DNA of 64,000 bases from CAVRQM01 sp963838805. GTDB lineage: Bacteria > Pseudomonadota > Alphaproteobacteria > Acetobacterales > Acetobacteraceae. Each line of letters starts with the position of its first letter. Position 1 is the stretch's first letter. Under the pieces are notes generated by a model. The model did not search any database. It was not told the origin of the DNA and saw nothing but the letters and a program-made list of their open reading frames with translations. This document shows, in pieces, positions 24,929 to 35,121 of this stretch. The DNA lies in assembly GCA_963838805.1 (NCBI GenBank), contig CAWISK010000005.1:248001-312000 (forward strand), read 5' to 3'. A program made the position numbers and the translations under genes.

Positions 24929-26671
24929 ATGAAATACCCGACGGTACGAGTATCCGCCGTGCTGGGCATCGCGCTTGCAACCGCCTGCGGGGGCGCTCAC
25001 GCCCAGAGTCCCGCGCGAGGATCGCAAGCAGCCGTGCGCGCTGTCAATCCGACGCCGCTCCGGCATGTCATCATCATCATGCAGGAGAACCGTTCGTTCG
25101 ACAGCTATTTCGGCACCTATCCCGGCGCCAACGGCATTCCTCGCGGCGCCTGCGTTCCGATCGATCCGACACAGCCGGGCAGCCGGTGCGTGCGGCCGTT
25201 CCACGATCCGCACGACGCCAATGCCGGCGGCCCGCACGGGCCCGACAGCGCCCAGTTCGATCTTGATGATGGCATCACCAAAGACCTGATGGATGGCTTC
25301 ATCTACGCCCAGAAGGACGCGGCCATCACCATCTGCCAACGCCCCAACAACGCGCTGAATTGCGCCAATTTCACCGATGGCGTCGCCCGCCACGACGCGG
25401 CCGGCTACCACACCGCCGAGGAAATCCCGAACTACTGGGCCTACGCCCAGCATTTCGTGCTGCAGGACGAGCTGTTCGAGGGCGTGCGCTCGTGGTCCGC
25501 CCCGTCGCATCTCGATCTGACCAGCGAGTGGGTCGCAGATTGCACCAACCCGACCGACGTCACGACGTGCCAGACCTCCACCGCCCCCCGGCCGACCGGC
25601 TCCCACGCGGTCGGCGTCCAGTGGCCCTGGGCCAATCTGTTCGAGCTGCTCGACAAGTACAACGTGTCCTGGAAATACTATCTGGGCACCGGCAGCGAGC
25701 CGGATTGCGACGACGACGCGATGACCTGCGATCCGCAGCAGCAGACGCCGCAGGTGGGATCGTTCTTCAACCCCGTGCCCAACTTCAAGTCGGTCGCGGC
25801 GAAGGGCAAGGCCTATCTGGCGGCGCATAATCAGGACGTGAACCAATTCCTGGTTGATGCCAAGAACAACACCCTGCCGGCGATCTCCTGGGTGGTTCCG
25901 TCGGCCACCTACAGCGAGCACCCGAACAGCCGCGTCACGACCGGCATGGAATACGTCACCTCGATGGTGAACGCGGTGATGGCGTCGCCGGCATGGAGCA
26001 GTTCGGCCATCTTCATCTCCTGGGACGATTGGGGCGGGTTCTACGACCACGTGGCGCCGCCGAACGTGGACATGAACGGCACCGCCTATCCGATCCAGGG
26101 CTATGGCCTGCGCGTGCCCGGCCTGCTGATCAGCCCCTATGCCAAGGCCGGTCTGATCGACCACAACGTGCTCAGCGTCGATTCCTACGCCACTTTCTTC
26201 GAGGATCTGTTCCTGGGCGGCGCCCGGCTCGATCCGGCGGCTCTCGGCGAGCCGGACAGCCGGCCCGACATCCGCGACAGCCTTCGCACGGTCACCTTCG
26301 TGGGCGGACGTGTTCGCAAGGTCGGCCAGCTCATGGACGAGTTCGATTTCACCCAGGCGCCGTTGCCGCCTTTGGTGCTGTCCACGCATATCCCGACCGG
26401 CATCACCGCGATCTGCTCGGCCAACGATTTGGTACACTGCACCAGCGGCACCGTGGCCTTGTCATGGACCCCGATCGCCGCCGGCCAGGTGCCCGGCCCG
26501 TTCACCTACCACGTGCAGCGCGACGGCACCGACATTCCGCAATGTGTGACCACCGCCGCCGCCTGCACCGACACGCCCGGCAGCGGGGCGCATCTGTATC
26601 GCATCTACAGCGTCGACGCGCAGGGAACCGCCAGCCCGCTCTCGGCCGCCGCCGAGGCCGACGTGCCGTAG
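24929..26671 (+). CDS. Secreted phospholipase C / AcpA-type phosphoesterase, copy 2
   Basis: A 580-residue paralog of copy 1 with the same plan: signal peptide (VLGIALATACGGAHAQ), catalytic start HVIIIMQENRSFDSYFGTYP, second metal site SWDDWGGFYDHVAPPNV and a C-terminal fibronectin-like domain ending AAEADVP. ATG 24929 is preceded by GAGGGGGA; an in-frame ATG at 24899 would lengthen the leader. The two copies share long identical stretches, so the duplication is fairly recent, yet copy 2 has higher GC in synonymous sites by eye. It is convergent with the methyltransferase gene. Redundant or divergent substrate preference is possible. Confidence 0.82.
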   Translation: MKYPTVRVSAVLGIALATACGGAHAQSPARGSQAAVRAVNPTPLRHVIIIMQENRSFDSYFGTYPGANGIPRGACVPIDPTQPGSRCVRPFHDPHDANAGGPHGPDSAQFDLDDGITKDLMDGFIYAQKDAAITICQRPNNALNCANFTDGVARHDAAGYHTAEEIPNYWAYAQHFVLQDELFEGVRSWSAPSHLDLTSEWVADCTNPTDVTTCQTSTAPRPTGSHAVGVQWPWANLFELLDKYNVSWKYYLGTGSEPDCDDDAMTCDPQQQTPQVGSFFNPVPNFKSVAAKGKAYLAAHNQDVNQFLVDAKNNTLPAISWVVPSATYSEHPNSRVTTGMEYVTSMVNAVMASPAWSSSAIFISWDDWGGFYDHVAPPNVDMNGTAYPIQGYGLRVPGLLISPYAKAGLIDHNVLSVDSYATFFEDLFLGGARLDPAALGEPDSRPDIRDSLRTVTFVGGRVRKVGQLMDEFDFTQAPLPPLVLSTHIPTGITAICSANDLVHCTSGTVALSWTPIAAGQVPGPFTYHVQRDGTDIPQCVTTAAACTDTPGSGAHLYRIYSVDAQGTASPLSAAAEADVP

Positions 26672-26696
26672 ATCGAGGCGGCGTCCCGGGCCGCGG

Positions 26697-27747
26697 TCAG
26701 CCCAGTCGCCTTCGGATCGCCCGTAGCGGCCCGGTGAGCCTCCAGGAAAGCGAGCGCTCCTGCGCGCGCATCCGCGCCTGGAGTGCCGCGAGCCGCCCCT
26801 GTGTCTCGGCCAGTTCCCGACTGAGGCTCCGCAGCCGCTCGGCATGTTCCTCCTGGGCGCGCGCCGCCTCCGCAAGCCGCCGGCAAGCGGCCGATCCCGG
26901 CAGCGGGTCGCGCAGGCTCGATTGCACGTCACGCCAGCTTCGTTCCGCCTCGGCCGGATCATCGCACGGCGTCAGGAACGCATAGAACTCCCAGATCGGC
27001 GGGTTCGTATCGACCATTCCGGCGCACGCCAGGCGAAGCAATCCCAACCCCGCCAAACGCTGCATCAGTAATGCGAAGGTCGTCGGCCGCACCACCCAGC
27101 AATGCACATCGAAATACCGATCCGGCAGATCGCGCGCCCAGCCGGCGGATTCCACCGCGACCGCGAAACTGTGCTGCGGGACGATCTTCGACAGGTCGGC
27201 GGTGCCGGCATAGATGGTGCGCGCGTCGATGTCGGGCGCCACATGCAGGCGGAAATCCAGCACATCGCGCACCTGCGGCCGCCGGGCCCGCAACACCCAG
27301 GCGGTCAGCAGGTCGATCAGCCGCGTCTCGTCGCGCAGCGCATCGTGCGAGAACCGCGCATCCGGCAGCGCCAGGCGCAGCTGTCCGCCGGGCCGCAGCA
27401 CGGCCCGGATTTCCGCGAGCCACGTCACGAGATCAGGCACATGCTCGGCGACATGGCTCGCCATGACGTAATCCACGCTCTCGCCGCCGAGACATTCCGC
27501 CAGCGACTGCTCGCCCCAAACGGCGTCCACCTCGACGATCGCGGAAACATCCACTCCCGGATTCGCGGCGTAGGTGGCGCGCAGGTCGTCGCTGCTGGCG
27601 TGATCGACATAACGGACGGCACCCTCGGACTTGCGCACGAGCGGATCGGCCAGCGGCCCGATCTCCAACCCGCTCAGCCGCGCGATGTCGAGTTCCCGCC
27701 CGCATCGTGCAGGCCCGCGATCGCGACGTCTCCTGGGCCGGGGTCAT
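26697..27747 (-). CDS. SAM-dependent methyltransferase with C-terminal coiled coil (frame broken at ~27699)
   Basis: Starts at ATG 27747 with TAGGAGAA 7 nt upstream. After ~17 codons the sequence changes frame, and removing one base near 27699 joins it to RELDIARLSGLEIGPLADPL. The repaired protein is about 349 residues. The methyltransferase core includes GLEIGPL (a degenerate motif I), IVEVDAVWGEQSL, SVDYVMASHVAEHVPDLVTW and LAEIRAVLRPGGQLRLALPD. The last ~70 residues form a coiled coil (RLAEAARAQEEHAERLRSLS). This layout is common in surface-glycan methyltransferases encoded with glycosyl- or sulfotransferases; the target here is unknown. Confidence 0.7.
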
Positions 27748-27923
27748 CACTGGTTCTCCTACGGGCTTCGAAGCAGGTCTGCCAGTTCGGTGATGTCTGC
27801 ACAATTTGGCGGCATATCTTAATTTGCGACAATTCTCAATTTTGGTCCGGTTTATCGTTGCGGAGTTTAATCCTCTGTTGATATCCTCCGGGCAACGAAG
27901 TGGCGGATCATGCGGGTGCGGCA

Positions 27924-30754
27924 ATGACGACAATGACCTGGCGCGGCGCCTCCGGCGGCTGGAGCGATCGTTTGTCCTGGCAGTCGTTCCAGGCTCCCGG
28001 TAGCCTGGATACCGCGACGTTCTCGGCCGGCGACGGCAGCACTGCGACGCTGGACGGCACACAAGCGGTCGGCGGCGTCCGGTTCGCAGCGGGCAGTGCC
28101 GCCACCCTGCTTGTGCAAGGGAGTTCTGATCCTTGGGAGCACGCTCGCGCTCGCCGCCGGCACGCTCGACATGGCCCCGGGCGGCGTCATTGAGGGGGGA
28201 ACCGTCGATCTCGAGGGCGGCAGCCTGATCGCGGCCGGAGGTGTTGCCGACGGTGTTACCTGGCTGGGAGCCTTGGGCGACGGCCTGGCGATCACGGCAG
28301 CGACCGCCACCGCGACCCAGGCCGCCCTCGGCAGCCTCGATGTGGCCGGAGCATTGATCCTGGAAGGCGGCACCTACGATGCCGTCGATGTCCTCGCATC
28401 AACCTTCACCGGCGCGCCGATCCAGCTGGACGCGGCAAGTGGGGCCACCGTGACACTGGGCAGCACAGCCGGCCTGTTCGCCAGCGCCGACGATCCCGCG
28501 CACGAGGCCCAGGTGCCGCCCGGCGTCGCCGGCCTGACGCTGGGCGGCACCGGCAGCTTCGTCAACGCCGGCCTGATCGTCTCGGACCTTGCCGCCACCT
28601 ATGCCCCGCTCACGATCGACGCGGCGGGTTTCGTCAATAGCGGGACGATTGCCCTCGACACCACCACCGTTCCTGATGAGCAGCAGAGCTTCACAATCTA
28701 TCAGGGCCGGTTCCCTCACACCGTCACCCTCACCTTCAACACCACCTATGCCCCTGGGCTGATGGAGGCTGCGTCGTCCTTCACCAACACCGGCACGATC
28801 ATCGGCCAGGGTGCGACGATGGACGTGACCGGCGCCAGCTTCGCCAATGCCGGCACCATCTCTCTCGGAACGGCGCAGGCCGAGACGCCGGTCGCCACCA
28901 CCACCCTGGCCTATGTCGGAACGATTACGCTGGGCTCGACGCTCGACATCGCCGCCAGTGTCACCTCGTTCAGCAACACCGGCACGCTCGACGCGCGCTT
29001 CATTGAGTTCGACAACAGTTTCGGCCTGTCGCAGCTTGGCACGGTGCATGGCGCCGTCCTGTTTCGCGGCACGCTCGATTTGGGTGGCGGCACGCTCGAC
29101 ATAGGCAAACTCGATCCGACCGGCAGCTTCACCTTTGCCGGCACAGTCAAGAACGGCACGCTGATCCGCGACGGCGGCAGTCTTGTCACCGCCGGCGCCA
29201 CGCTGCTGGGCGTGACCGTGCTGGATCGAGGCACCGGGCGTCATTCTCGACGCCGCCTCGGGCAGCGTCACCCTCGGCGCCAGCACGACCGAACTGGCCT
29301 ACACGACGGCCGCCGGAATCGAGCAGATCAGCGTCACGGCGGGCGCGGTCGGGACCACCGACCTGATCGGCGCGCGCGCGCCCGGCACGCTCAGCTTCGG
29401 CGCGCAGACGACGATCACCGACACGGTCGCGGGCAGCACGCTCGACATTGGCGGCGCCGGCACCTTCAGCGACGCGGGCCAGATCACGCTCGACGGCGCC
29501 ACGCTCGGCATTGCCACGCTGGACGGAACCGGCACCATTTCCCTGGCCGATGGCGCGGCGCTGCAAATCGGCGCCCTTGCGCCCACCAGCGACATCACGA
29601 TTGCGTTCGGTGCCGGGGACAACCTGCTCAGCCTGCCGGCCGGCGCCTCCGGCGTGAACGGGCTCGGGCTGATCCTGGCGGGGCTCCGGCCGGGCGACCT
29701 GATCGACTTCACAGGCCTGTCCTCCAACCCGCCTCCGGGATTGTTCGGCAATCCCGGCGCCGCGGTGCAGAGCGGCACGCTCGATGTGCAGTCCGCCTCC
29801 GGCGTCCAGGCCAGCGTGGCTCTGGACGGCGCCGGCACCGGCCTCGCCTTCGCCGTCACCAGCGATGCCAGCGGGGGCACTCTCGTCACCGTCACCTGCT
29901 TCCTGCACGGCACCCGCATCGCGACACCGGACGGCGAGGTACCCGTCGAGACGCTGCGCATCGGCGACCTGGTGCTGACCGGAGGCGGGATTGCCCGGCC
30001 GGTGAAGTGGCTGGGCCGACGTTCCTACCCAAGGGAAATTGTCGCGGCCCAACCGCAACTCCGCCCCGTCCGCCTGGCTGCCGGCTCGCTGGGGCGCGGC
30101 CTGCCTCGCCGCGATCTCTACGTGTCGCCGCTGCACGCCCTGCTGCTCCCCGCACCGCATGGAGGCGAGGTGCTGATTCCGGCCGGCGCCCTGGTCAATG
30201 GACGCACCATCACCCGCGCCGATATCGCGGCCGTCTCCTACGTCCATATCGAGCTGGAGATGCCGGACGTGGTCTGGGCGGAGGGCGCCGCGGCCGAGAG
30301 CTTCGTCGATTGCGACAGCCGTGCCCTGTTCGAGAACGCGGCCGAATTCGCCGCACTCTATCCCGGACACACCGCGCCATACTGGCAGTTCTGCGCGCCA
30401 CGCATCGAGGATGGCTGGCGTCTGGAGGCGATCCGCGCTGGCCTGCCCGGCGAAGCGGCGCCTGCGGGCGCGGGCGGCTCGCTCGGTTGGCATATCGACC
30501 GCCACGAGGACGGGCGTATCGAAGGCTGGGCGTTCGACCACGCCGATCCGTGCTATCCGGTGCGGATCGAGCTGCTCACGGAACGCGAGCAGGTCGGCTG
30601 CATCATCGCCAATCGCTACCGCATCGACCTGGATCACGCCGGGCTGGGTCATGGCGGCTGCGGATTTGCTGTGGCGCTGCCGGAGCTGGACGCCGCAACC
30701 TTTGCGTCGATCCGGCTGCGTACTCTTGGGGGCGGCGTCATCCTCACCCGCTGA
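27924..30754 (+). CDS. Large Hint-domain repeat protein (frame broken at ~28122 and ~29227)
   Basis: Three consecutive segments in three frames form one protein of about 942 residues once one base is removed near 28122 and one near 29227. Residues ~1-640 are Gly/Thr/Ala-rich strand repeats of beta-helix type (e.g. NTGTIIGQGATMDVTGASFA, TLDGTGTISLADGAALQIGA). At ~residue 660 a Hint (hedgehog/intein) domain begins CFLHGTRIATPDGEVPVETL, RIGDLVLTGGGIARPVKWLG. It contains YVSPLHALLLPA and is followed by a C-terminal module GRIEGWAFDHADPCYPVRIE. No signal peptide is evident, suggesting type I-like export. ATG 27924 chosen; GTG 27900 is an alternative. Role unknown. Confidence 0.7.
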
Positions 30755-30837
30755 GGGCCGTCATCAGGGCGGGCTTGCGCACCTGCCCCTGGCTGGCTAA
30801 CGGTCCCCACGCACGATGCGCCCCGGAGACCTGGCCG

Positions 30838-32197
30838 ATGCCGCCCGCCCGCCTGCGCCTAAAGATCATCAAGGACGCGACGATCGAGCAGGACGACGCG
30901 CCAGCGCCGGCGAGCGCACAGCTCCGCGCGCTCGACATGGCGATGCTGCCCTTTACCGTCTACCTGCGCATCGAACTGCCGGTAGCAGAATCCCCTGCGC
31001 GACCGTTGTTCCTCCACCTGATCGGGCGCCCGGGCGCGCAGGGGCGCCCCAACACACTGTTTCGTCGCGACCCGCCTGCCCGACCCGCCAGCAGCCAGCC
31101 CTGCACGGCGAGCGCGACGGGTGTTGCTGGTGCTGGCCGGGGACGAGATACCGGATGGGCGCTACCGCCTGGCGCTGGTGCGCGATCGGCAGCACATCGC
31201 CTTTGCCGATTTCGTGAAGCGTCCCGATCAGGTGCGGGTGCTGGGCCGTGGCGAACCGTCACCGCCGGGGGCCCCGATCTCGCCGCTCCTCATTTCAGGC
31301 ACGCACAAATCCGGCACGACCTGGCTGGAAAAGGTGATCGATGCGCACCCGGACTTCATCGTCTTGCACGAGGCCAATACGTTCAACATCTTCGACCAGC
31401 GCGATTTGCGCCGGCTCATGGCGGCTCGCCGGGAGCACTTCCAGCACAAAAACTACATACGATGGCTCAACCCTGAATTCGACGCTGGCGACTTCAGCCG
31501 CTTCCTGCAGATCGGCCTGGCTCGGGAACTCATGATGCGGCTTGGTCGCGCCTGGGGCTCGCGCTATGTCGCCGATCGGACCCCAGGCTATTCCGGCCTC
31601 TATCCGCACCTGCCGCGCTTCTGGGCGGAGCTGCGCATCGTCCACATCGTCCGTCACCCGCTCGACGTGCTCGCCAGCCGCCTGTTCCACGAGGCCAACC
31701 TGGACCGAAGCGCCACGCAGAAGGCGGATATCGCGCGGCCGATGCTGCAGGCATTGAACGCCAAGCTCGACAGCGGCGCGCCTATCGAGTCCGGCGGCTT
31801 CGTCTCCGACGCCGACGTGTCCGGCGACACGCTGCGCGGCCTCATGGCCGACTGGCAACGCGATCAGGAGAACTACCTGACGGCCGTCCGCACCACACCG
31901 GACTGGCTGCACCTCGTCAAATACGAGGATTTGATCCGCGACTTCGGTGCCGAAACGACCCGAATGTTCGCCTTCATCGGCACCGATCCGGCGCGGACCG
32001 ATATCGCGGGGATCGAGCGCCGCACGACATTCCAGGCCCTCTCCGGAGGCCGCGCTGCCGGTGAAGCCGACGCGCGCAGCTTTTTCCGCAAGGGCGTGGC
32101 CGGCGACTGGCGGAATCTCTTCTCCGTGAAGCAGGCCCGGACGCTGTGGGAACCGATCGCCCGAACCACCGCAGCCTTCGGCTATTCCCTTGATTGA
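30838..32197 (+). CDS. Sulfotransferase, tandem copy 1 (frame broken at ~31060)
   Basis: A PAPS-dependent sulfotransferase of about 452 residues after removing one base in TTT near 31060. The N-terminal ~130 residues (LRLKIIKDATIEQ ...) match the same region of copy 2 and are not part of the catalytic fold. Catalytic features are the 5'-phosphosulfate loop ISGTHKSGTTWLEKVIDAHP, the 3'-phosphate site RIVHIVRHPLDVLASRLFHE, and SFFRKGVAGDWRNLF (the K-x-G-x-x-G-x-W motif). Start ATG 30838 has GGAG 10 nt upstream. It follows the Hint-domain gene on the same strand and precedes its paralog, so it probably modifies a surface glycan or lipid. Confidence 0.8.
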
Positions 32198-32210
32198 GCG
32201 TGTGCCCCTC

Positions 32211-33623
32211 ATGACCCAGCGCGATGTTGCCGCGCCCCCGCACGGCCAGACCAAAACGCCAATCCGCCTGCCGATCAAGGTCATCAAGGACGCCGTCCAC
32301 GACCTTGATGGTCGCGCGCCACAGCCGCGGCCGCGAATACGGGTGCTACGCACCGCGTTCCTGCCGCTGAACGTGTATGTCTGCATCGACGTGCCGCTCG
32401 GTGCAGACGAGACCGACCCAGAGGCTTCGAACGAGCTGCTCAGTCTGCACTTGGCCCAGCCGCTTGGCGCCGACGCCAAAATGCAGCTCATCGGTGTCGC
32501 CGGCCTGCCCCCGCCGGTGAAGCCGGCGACCCCGCGCGAGCGGCATCGGCGATTGCTGGTGCTCTTGAGCTGGCCCGAGGCACCCGACGGCCGATATCGC
32601 CTGTCGCTGGTGCGCCGCGGGCAGCATCTTGGCTTCGTCAACATCGCCAAGCGCAGCGAACAGGTGCGCGTGATGACAAAGACGGCAGCCGAGAGGCCCC
32701 GCTATGTCGCCCCAGTGCTGATTTCCGGCACACCCAAATCAGGTACGACCTGGCTCGAGAAAATCATCAACGCGCATCCGGACTTCCTCGTCCTGCACGA
32801 GGCGAACACGCTGAGGATGCTCGACGCTGCCGTTCTGTCGGAGCAGCTCAAGAACCAGAGGGAGTTCTACCGCACCCGCTTCATCCCGTGGATGCCGGTC
32901 GAGTACGATGCCCAGGACTTCGCGCGCTTCTTGCAGATCAGCCTCGCCAAGGAGCTGATGGCCCAGCTTGGACGCGCCTGGGGTGCGAGCTACGTCGCCG
33001 ACCGCACTCCCGGCTACGCGGCCCTGTACCCATTCTTCCCTGATCTGTGGGAAGATCTGCGCGTCGTCCACATCGTACGGCATCCACTGGACGTGGTGAC
33101 AAGCTGGCTGTTTCATGAGGTGAACGCCGGCCGTGACCTGGACCGGCCGCTGCACCTGCCTCGCCCGGTCGTGAACACGCTGAACGCGCGGCTGGATGCG
33201 GGCGAGGAACTCGGCGCCGGAGATTTTGTCTCGCTTGAGGCCGTGGCTGAAGGGGCGTTCAACTATTTCATCAGACTCTGGCAGCGCGACCAGCAGGCCG
33301 CCCTGAACGCCGCGAAGCGCAGCCCCGAACAGTTCCACCTGATCCGCTACGAGGATCTGTCCCGCGACTTCGTCACCGTAACGCAGGGAGTCTTCAACTT
33401 CTTCGGCACCGACCCGGCCCGTACCGACGTCCGCAAGATCGAGGGCAGCACATCCTTCCGCGCCCTGTCGGGCGGGCGCGACGTGGGCGAAGCCAACACG
33501 CGCAGCTTTTTCCGCAAGGGGATCGTCGGCGATTGGCGCAACGTGTTCTCGCCGCAGCAGGTCGCCACCCTCTGGGAGCCGGTGGCCGAGGCCGCCGCCG
33601 CCTTCGGGTATACGATCGACTGA
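32211..33623 (+). CDS. Sulfotransferase, tandem copy 2
   Basis: A 470-residue paralog of the preceding gene, intact. The N-terminal extension (IRLPIKVIKDAVHDLDG ... RLLVLLSWPEAPDGRYRLSL) is unusual for sulfotransferases and shared by the pair. Catalytic motifs are ISGTPKSGTTWLEKIINAHP, VVHIVRHPLDVVTSWLFHEV and SFFRKGIVGDWRNVF. ATG 32211 follows the stop of copy 1 by 13 bp; an in-frame TTG at 32190 overlaps that stop. The extension may recruit substrate or partners. The acceptor is unknown. Confidence 0.85.
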   Translation: MTQRDVAAPPHGQTKTPIRLPIKVIKDAVHDLDGRAPQPRPRIRVLRTAFLPLNVYVCIDVPLGADETDPEASNELLSLHLAQPLGADAKMQLIGVAGLPPPVKPATPRERHRRLLVLLSWPEAPDGRYRLSLVRRGQHLGFVNIAKRSEQVRVMTKTAAERPRYVAPVLISGTPKSGTTWLEKIINAHPDFLVLHEANTLRMLDAAVLSEQLKNQREFYRTRFIPWMPVEYDAQDFARFLQISLAKELMAQLGRAWGASYVADRTPGYAALYPFFPDLWEDLRVVHIVRHPLDVVTSWLFHEVNAGRDLDRPLHLPRPVVNTLNARLDAGEELGAGDFVSLEAVAEGAFNYFIRLWQRDQQAALNAAKRSPEQFHLIRYEDLSRDFVTVTQGVFNFFGTDPARTDVRKIEGSTSFRALSGGRDVGEANTRSFFRKGIVGDWRNVFSPQQVATLWEPVAEAAAAFGYTID

Positions 33624-33652
33624 GGCTGCGGTACAGGTTGCTCGTGGGTGCG

Positions 33653-35121
33653 ATGGTCAGTGGCGTGCGTCGGATCGGCTTGCTGGGCGGGGGCGTCATC
33701 GGCGCCGCCTGGGCGGCGCGCGCGGTACTGCACGGCATCGACGCGGTCATTTGCGACACCGACCCCGAGGCGGAACGCAAGACGCAGGCTGTCGTGGACA
33801 ATGCGCGGCGCGCCTGGAGCCGGCTGACCCTGGCACCACTACCCGCGCCCGGACGCTGGCGCATCGTCACCACGCGTCGAGGAAGCGGCCGAGGACGCCG
33901 ATTTCGTCCAGGAGAGTCTGCCGGAGCGCGAGGATCTGAAAATTGCCCTGCTCGCCAGAGCCGAGCGCGCGATGGGTCCGGACACGGTCATCGGCAGCTC
34001 GACGAGCGGGCTGCTGCCCACGCGCCTGCAAGCGGGGCTGCGGCATCCCGAACGCTTCGTGGTGGGGCATCCCTTCAACCCCGTGTACCTGATGCCGCTG
34101 GTCGAGATCGTCGGCGGCAACGCAGACCAGCGAGGACGCGAAGCAGCGCGCCGCCGCTTTCTATCGCGCGATCGGTATGCGCCCCCTGCTGCTGCGGCGC
34201 GAGATTGATGGCTTCGTGGCGGACCGGCTGATGGAAGCGCTGTGGCGCGAGGCGCTCTGGCTGGTCCATGACGACATCGCCACGGCCGAGGAGATCGACG
34301 ATGCGATCCGCTTCGGCCCCGGCCTGCGCTGGGCCTTCATGGGGACGTTCCTGATCTACCGCATCGCGGGCGGCGAGCCGGGGATGCGGCACTTCATGGC
34401 GCAGTTCGGTCCCAGCCTGGAATGGCCATGGACCAAGCTCATGGACGTCCCGAAACTCGATGACGCGCTGCTGGGCAAGATCGTGGCGCAATCCGACGCG
34501 CAGGCGTCGCATCGCGGCATCCGTGACTGGGAGACGCTACGCGACGACTGTCTCGTGGGCATCCTGCAGTCGCTGCGCAGCGAAGGCTTCGGTGCGGGCG
34601 AAGTGCTGGCCGCGCACGAGCAAGTGCTGGCGGCATCCCAGCCACCGGCCGATGACACGGCGAGTTGGCGCGGCCAGGTCGAGCCTGGCTGGATCGATTA
34701 TAACGGCCACATGACCGAGAGCCGTTATCTGCAAGTGTTCAGCCACGCGACCGATGCGCTGCTGGCCCGCATCGGCGCCGATGCCGCCTATGTCGCGCAT
34801 GGCCACAGCTACTTCACCGCCGAGACCCACATCCTGCACCGCGCCGAGCTGCGGGTGGGCGAGGCACTGCACGTCACCACGCAAATCCTGGCCGCCGATG
34901 ACAAGCGCATCCATCTCTTCCACAGCATCATGCGCGATGCCGACGATGCCGTGGCCGCCACCGGCGAGCAGATGCTGCTGCACGTCGATCTCGGCACGAA
35001 GCGGGTGGGCGCCGCCCTGCCTTCCGTCCTGGAGCGTTTGCGCCCGCTCGCATCCGCCGATGCGGCACGCCCGCGTCCCGCTGCTGCCGGACGCGGCATC
35101 GGCACGTCCGCACGCGCATGA
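33653..35121 (+). CDS. lcdH: L-carnitine 3-dehydrogenase fused to thioesterase (frame broken at ~33875 and ~34125)
   Basis: A three-frame gene that becomes one 488-residue protein when one base is removed near 33875 and one near 34125. Residues ~1-320 are a 3-hydroxyacyl-CoA dehydrogenase-type fold with NAD loop IGLLGGGVIGAAWAARAVLH, catalytic-region GSSTSGLLPTRLQAGLRHPE with FVVGHPFNPVYLMPLVEIVG, and FVADRLMEALWREALWLV. The last ~150 residues are a hotdog thioesterase (PGWIDYNGHMTESRYLQVFS). This fusion is known for carnitine dehydrogenase with betainyl-CoA thioesterase: it oxidises carnitine to 3-dehydrocarnitine and later releases glycine betaine. First gene of a four-gene operon with overlapping stops and starts. 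Confidence 0.85.
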
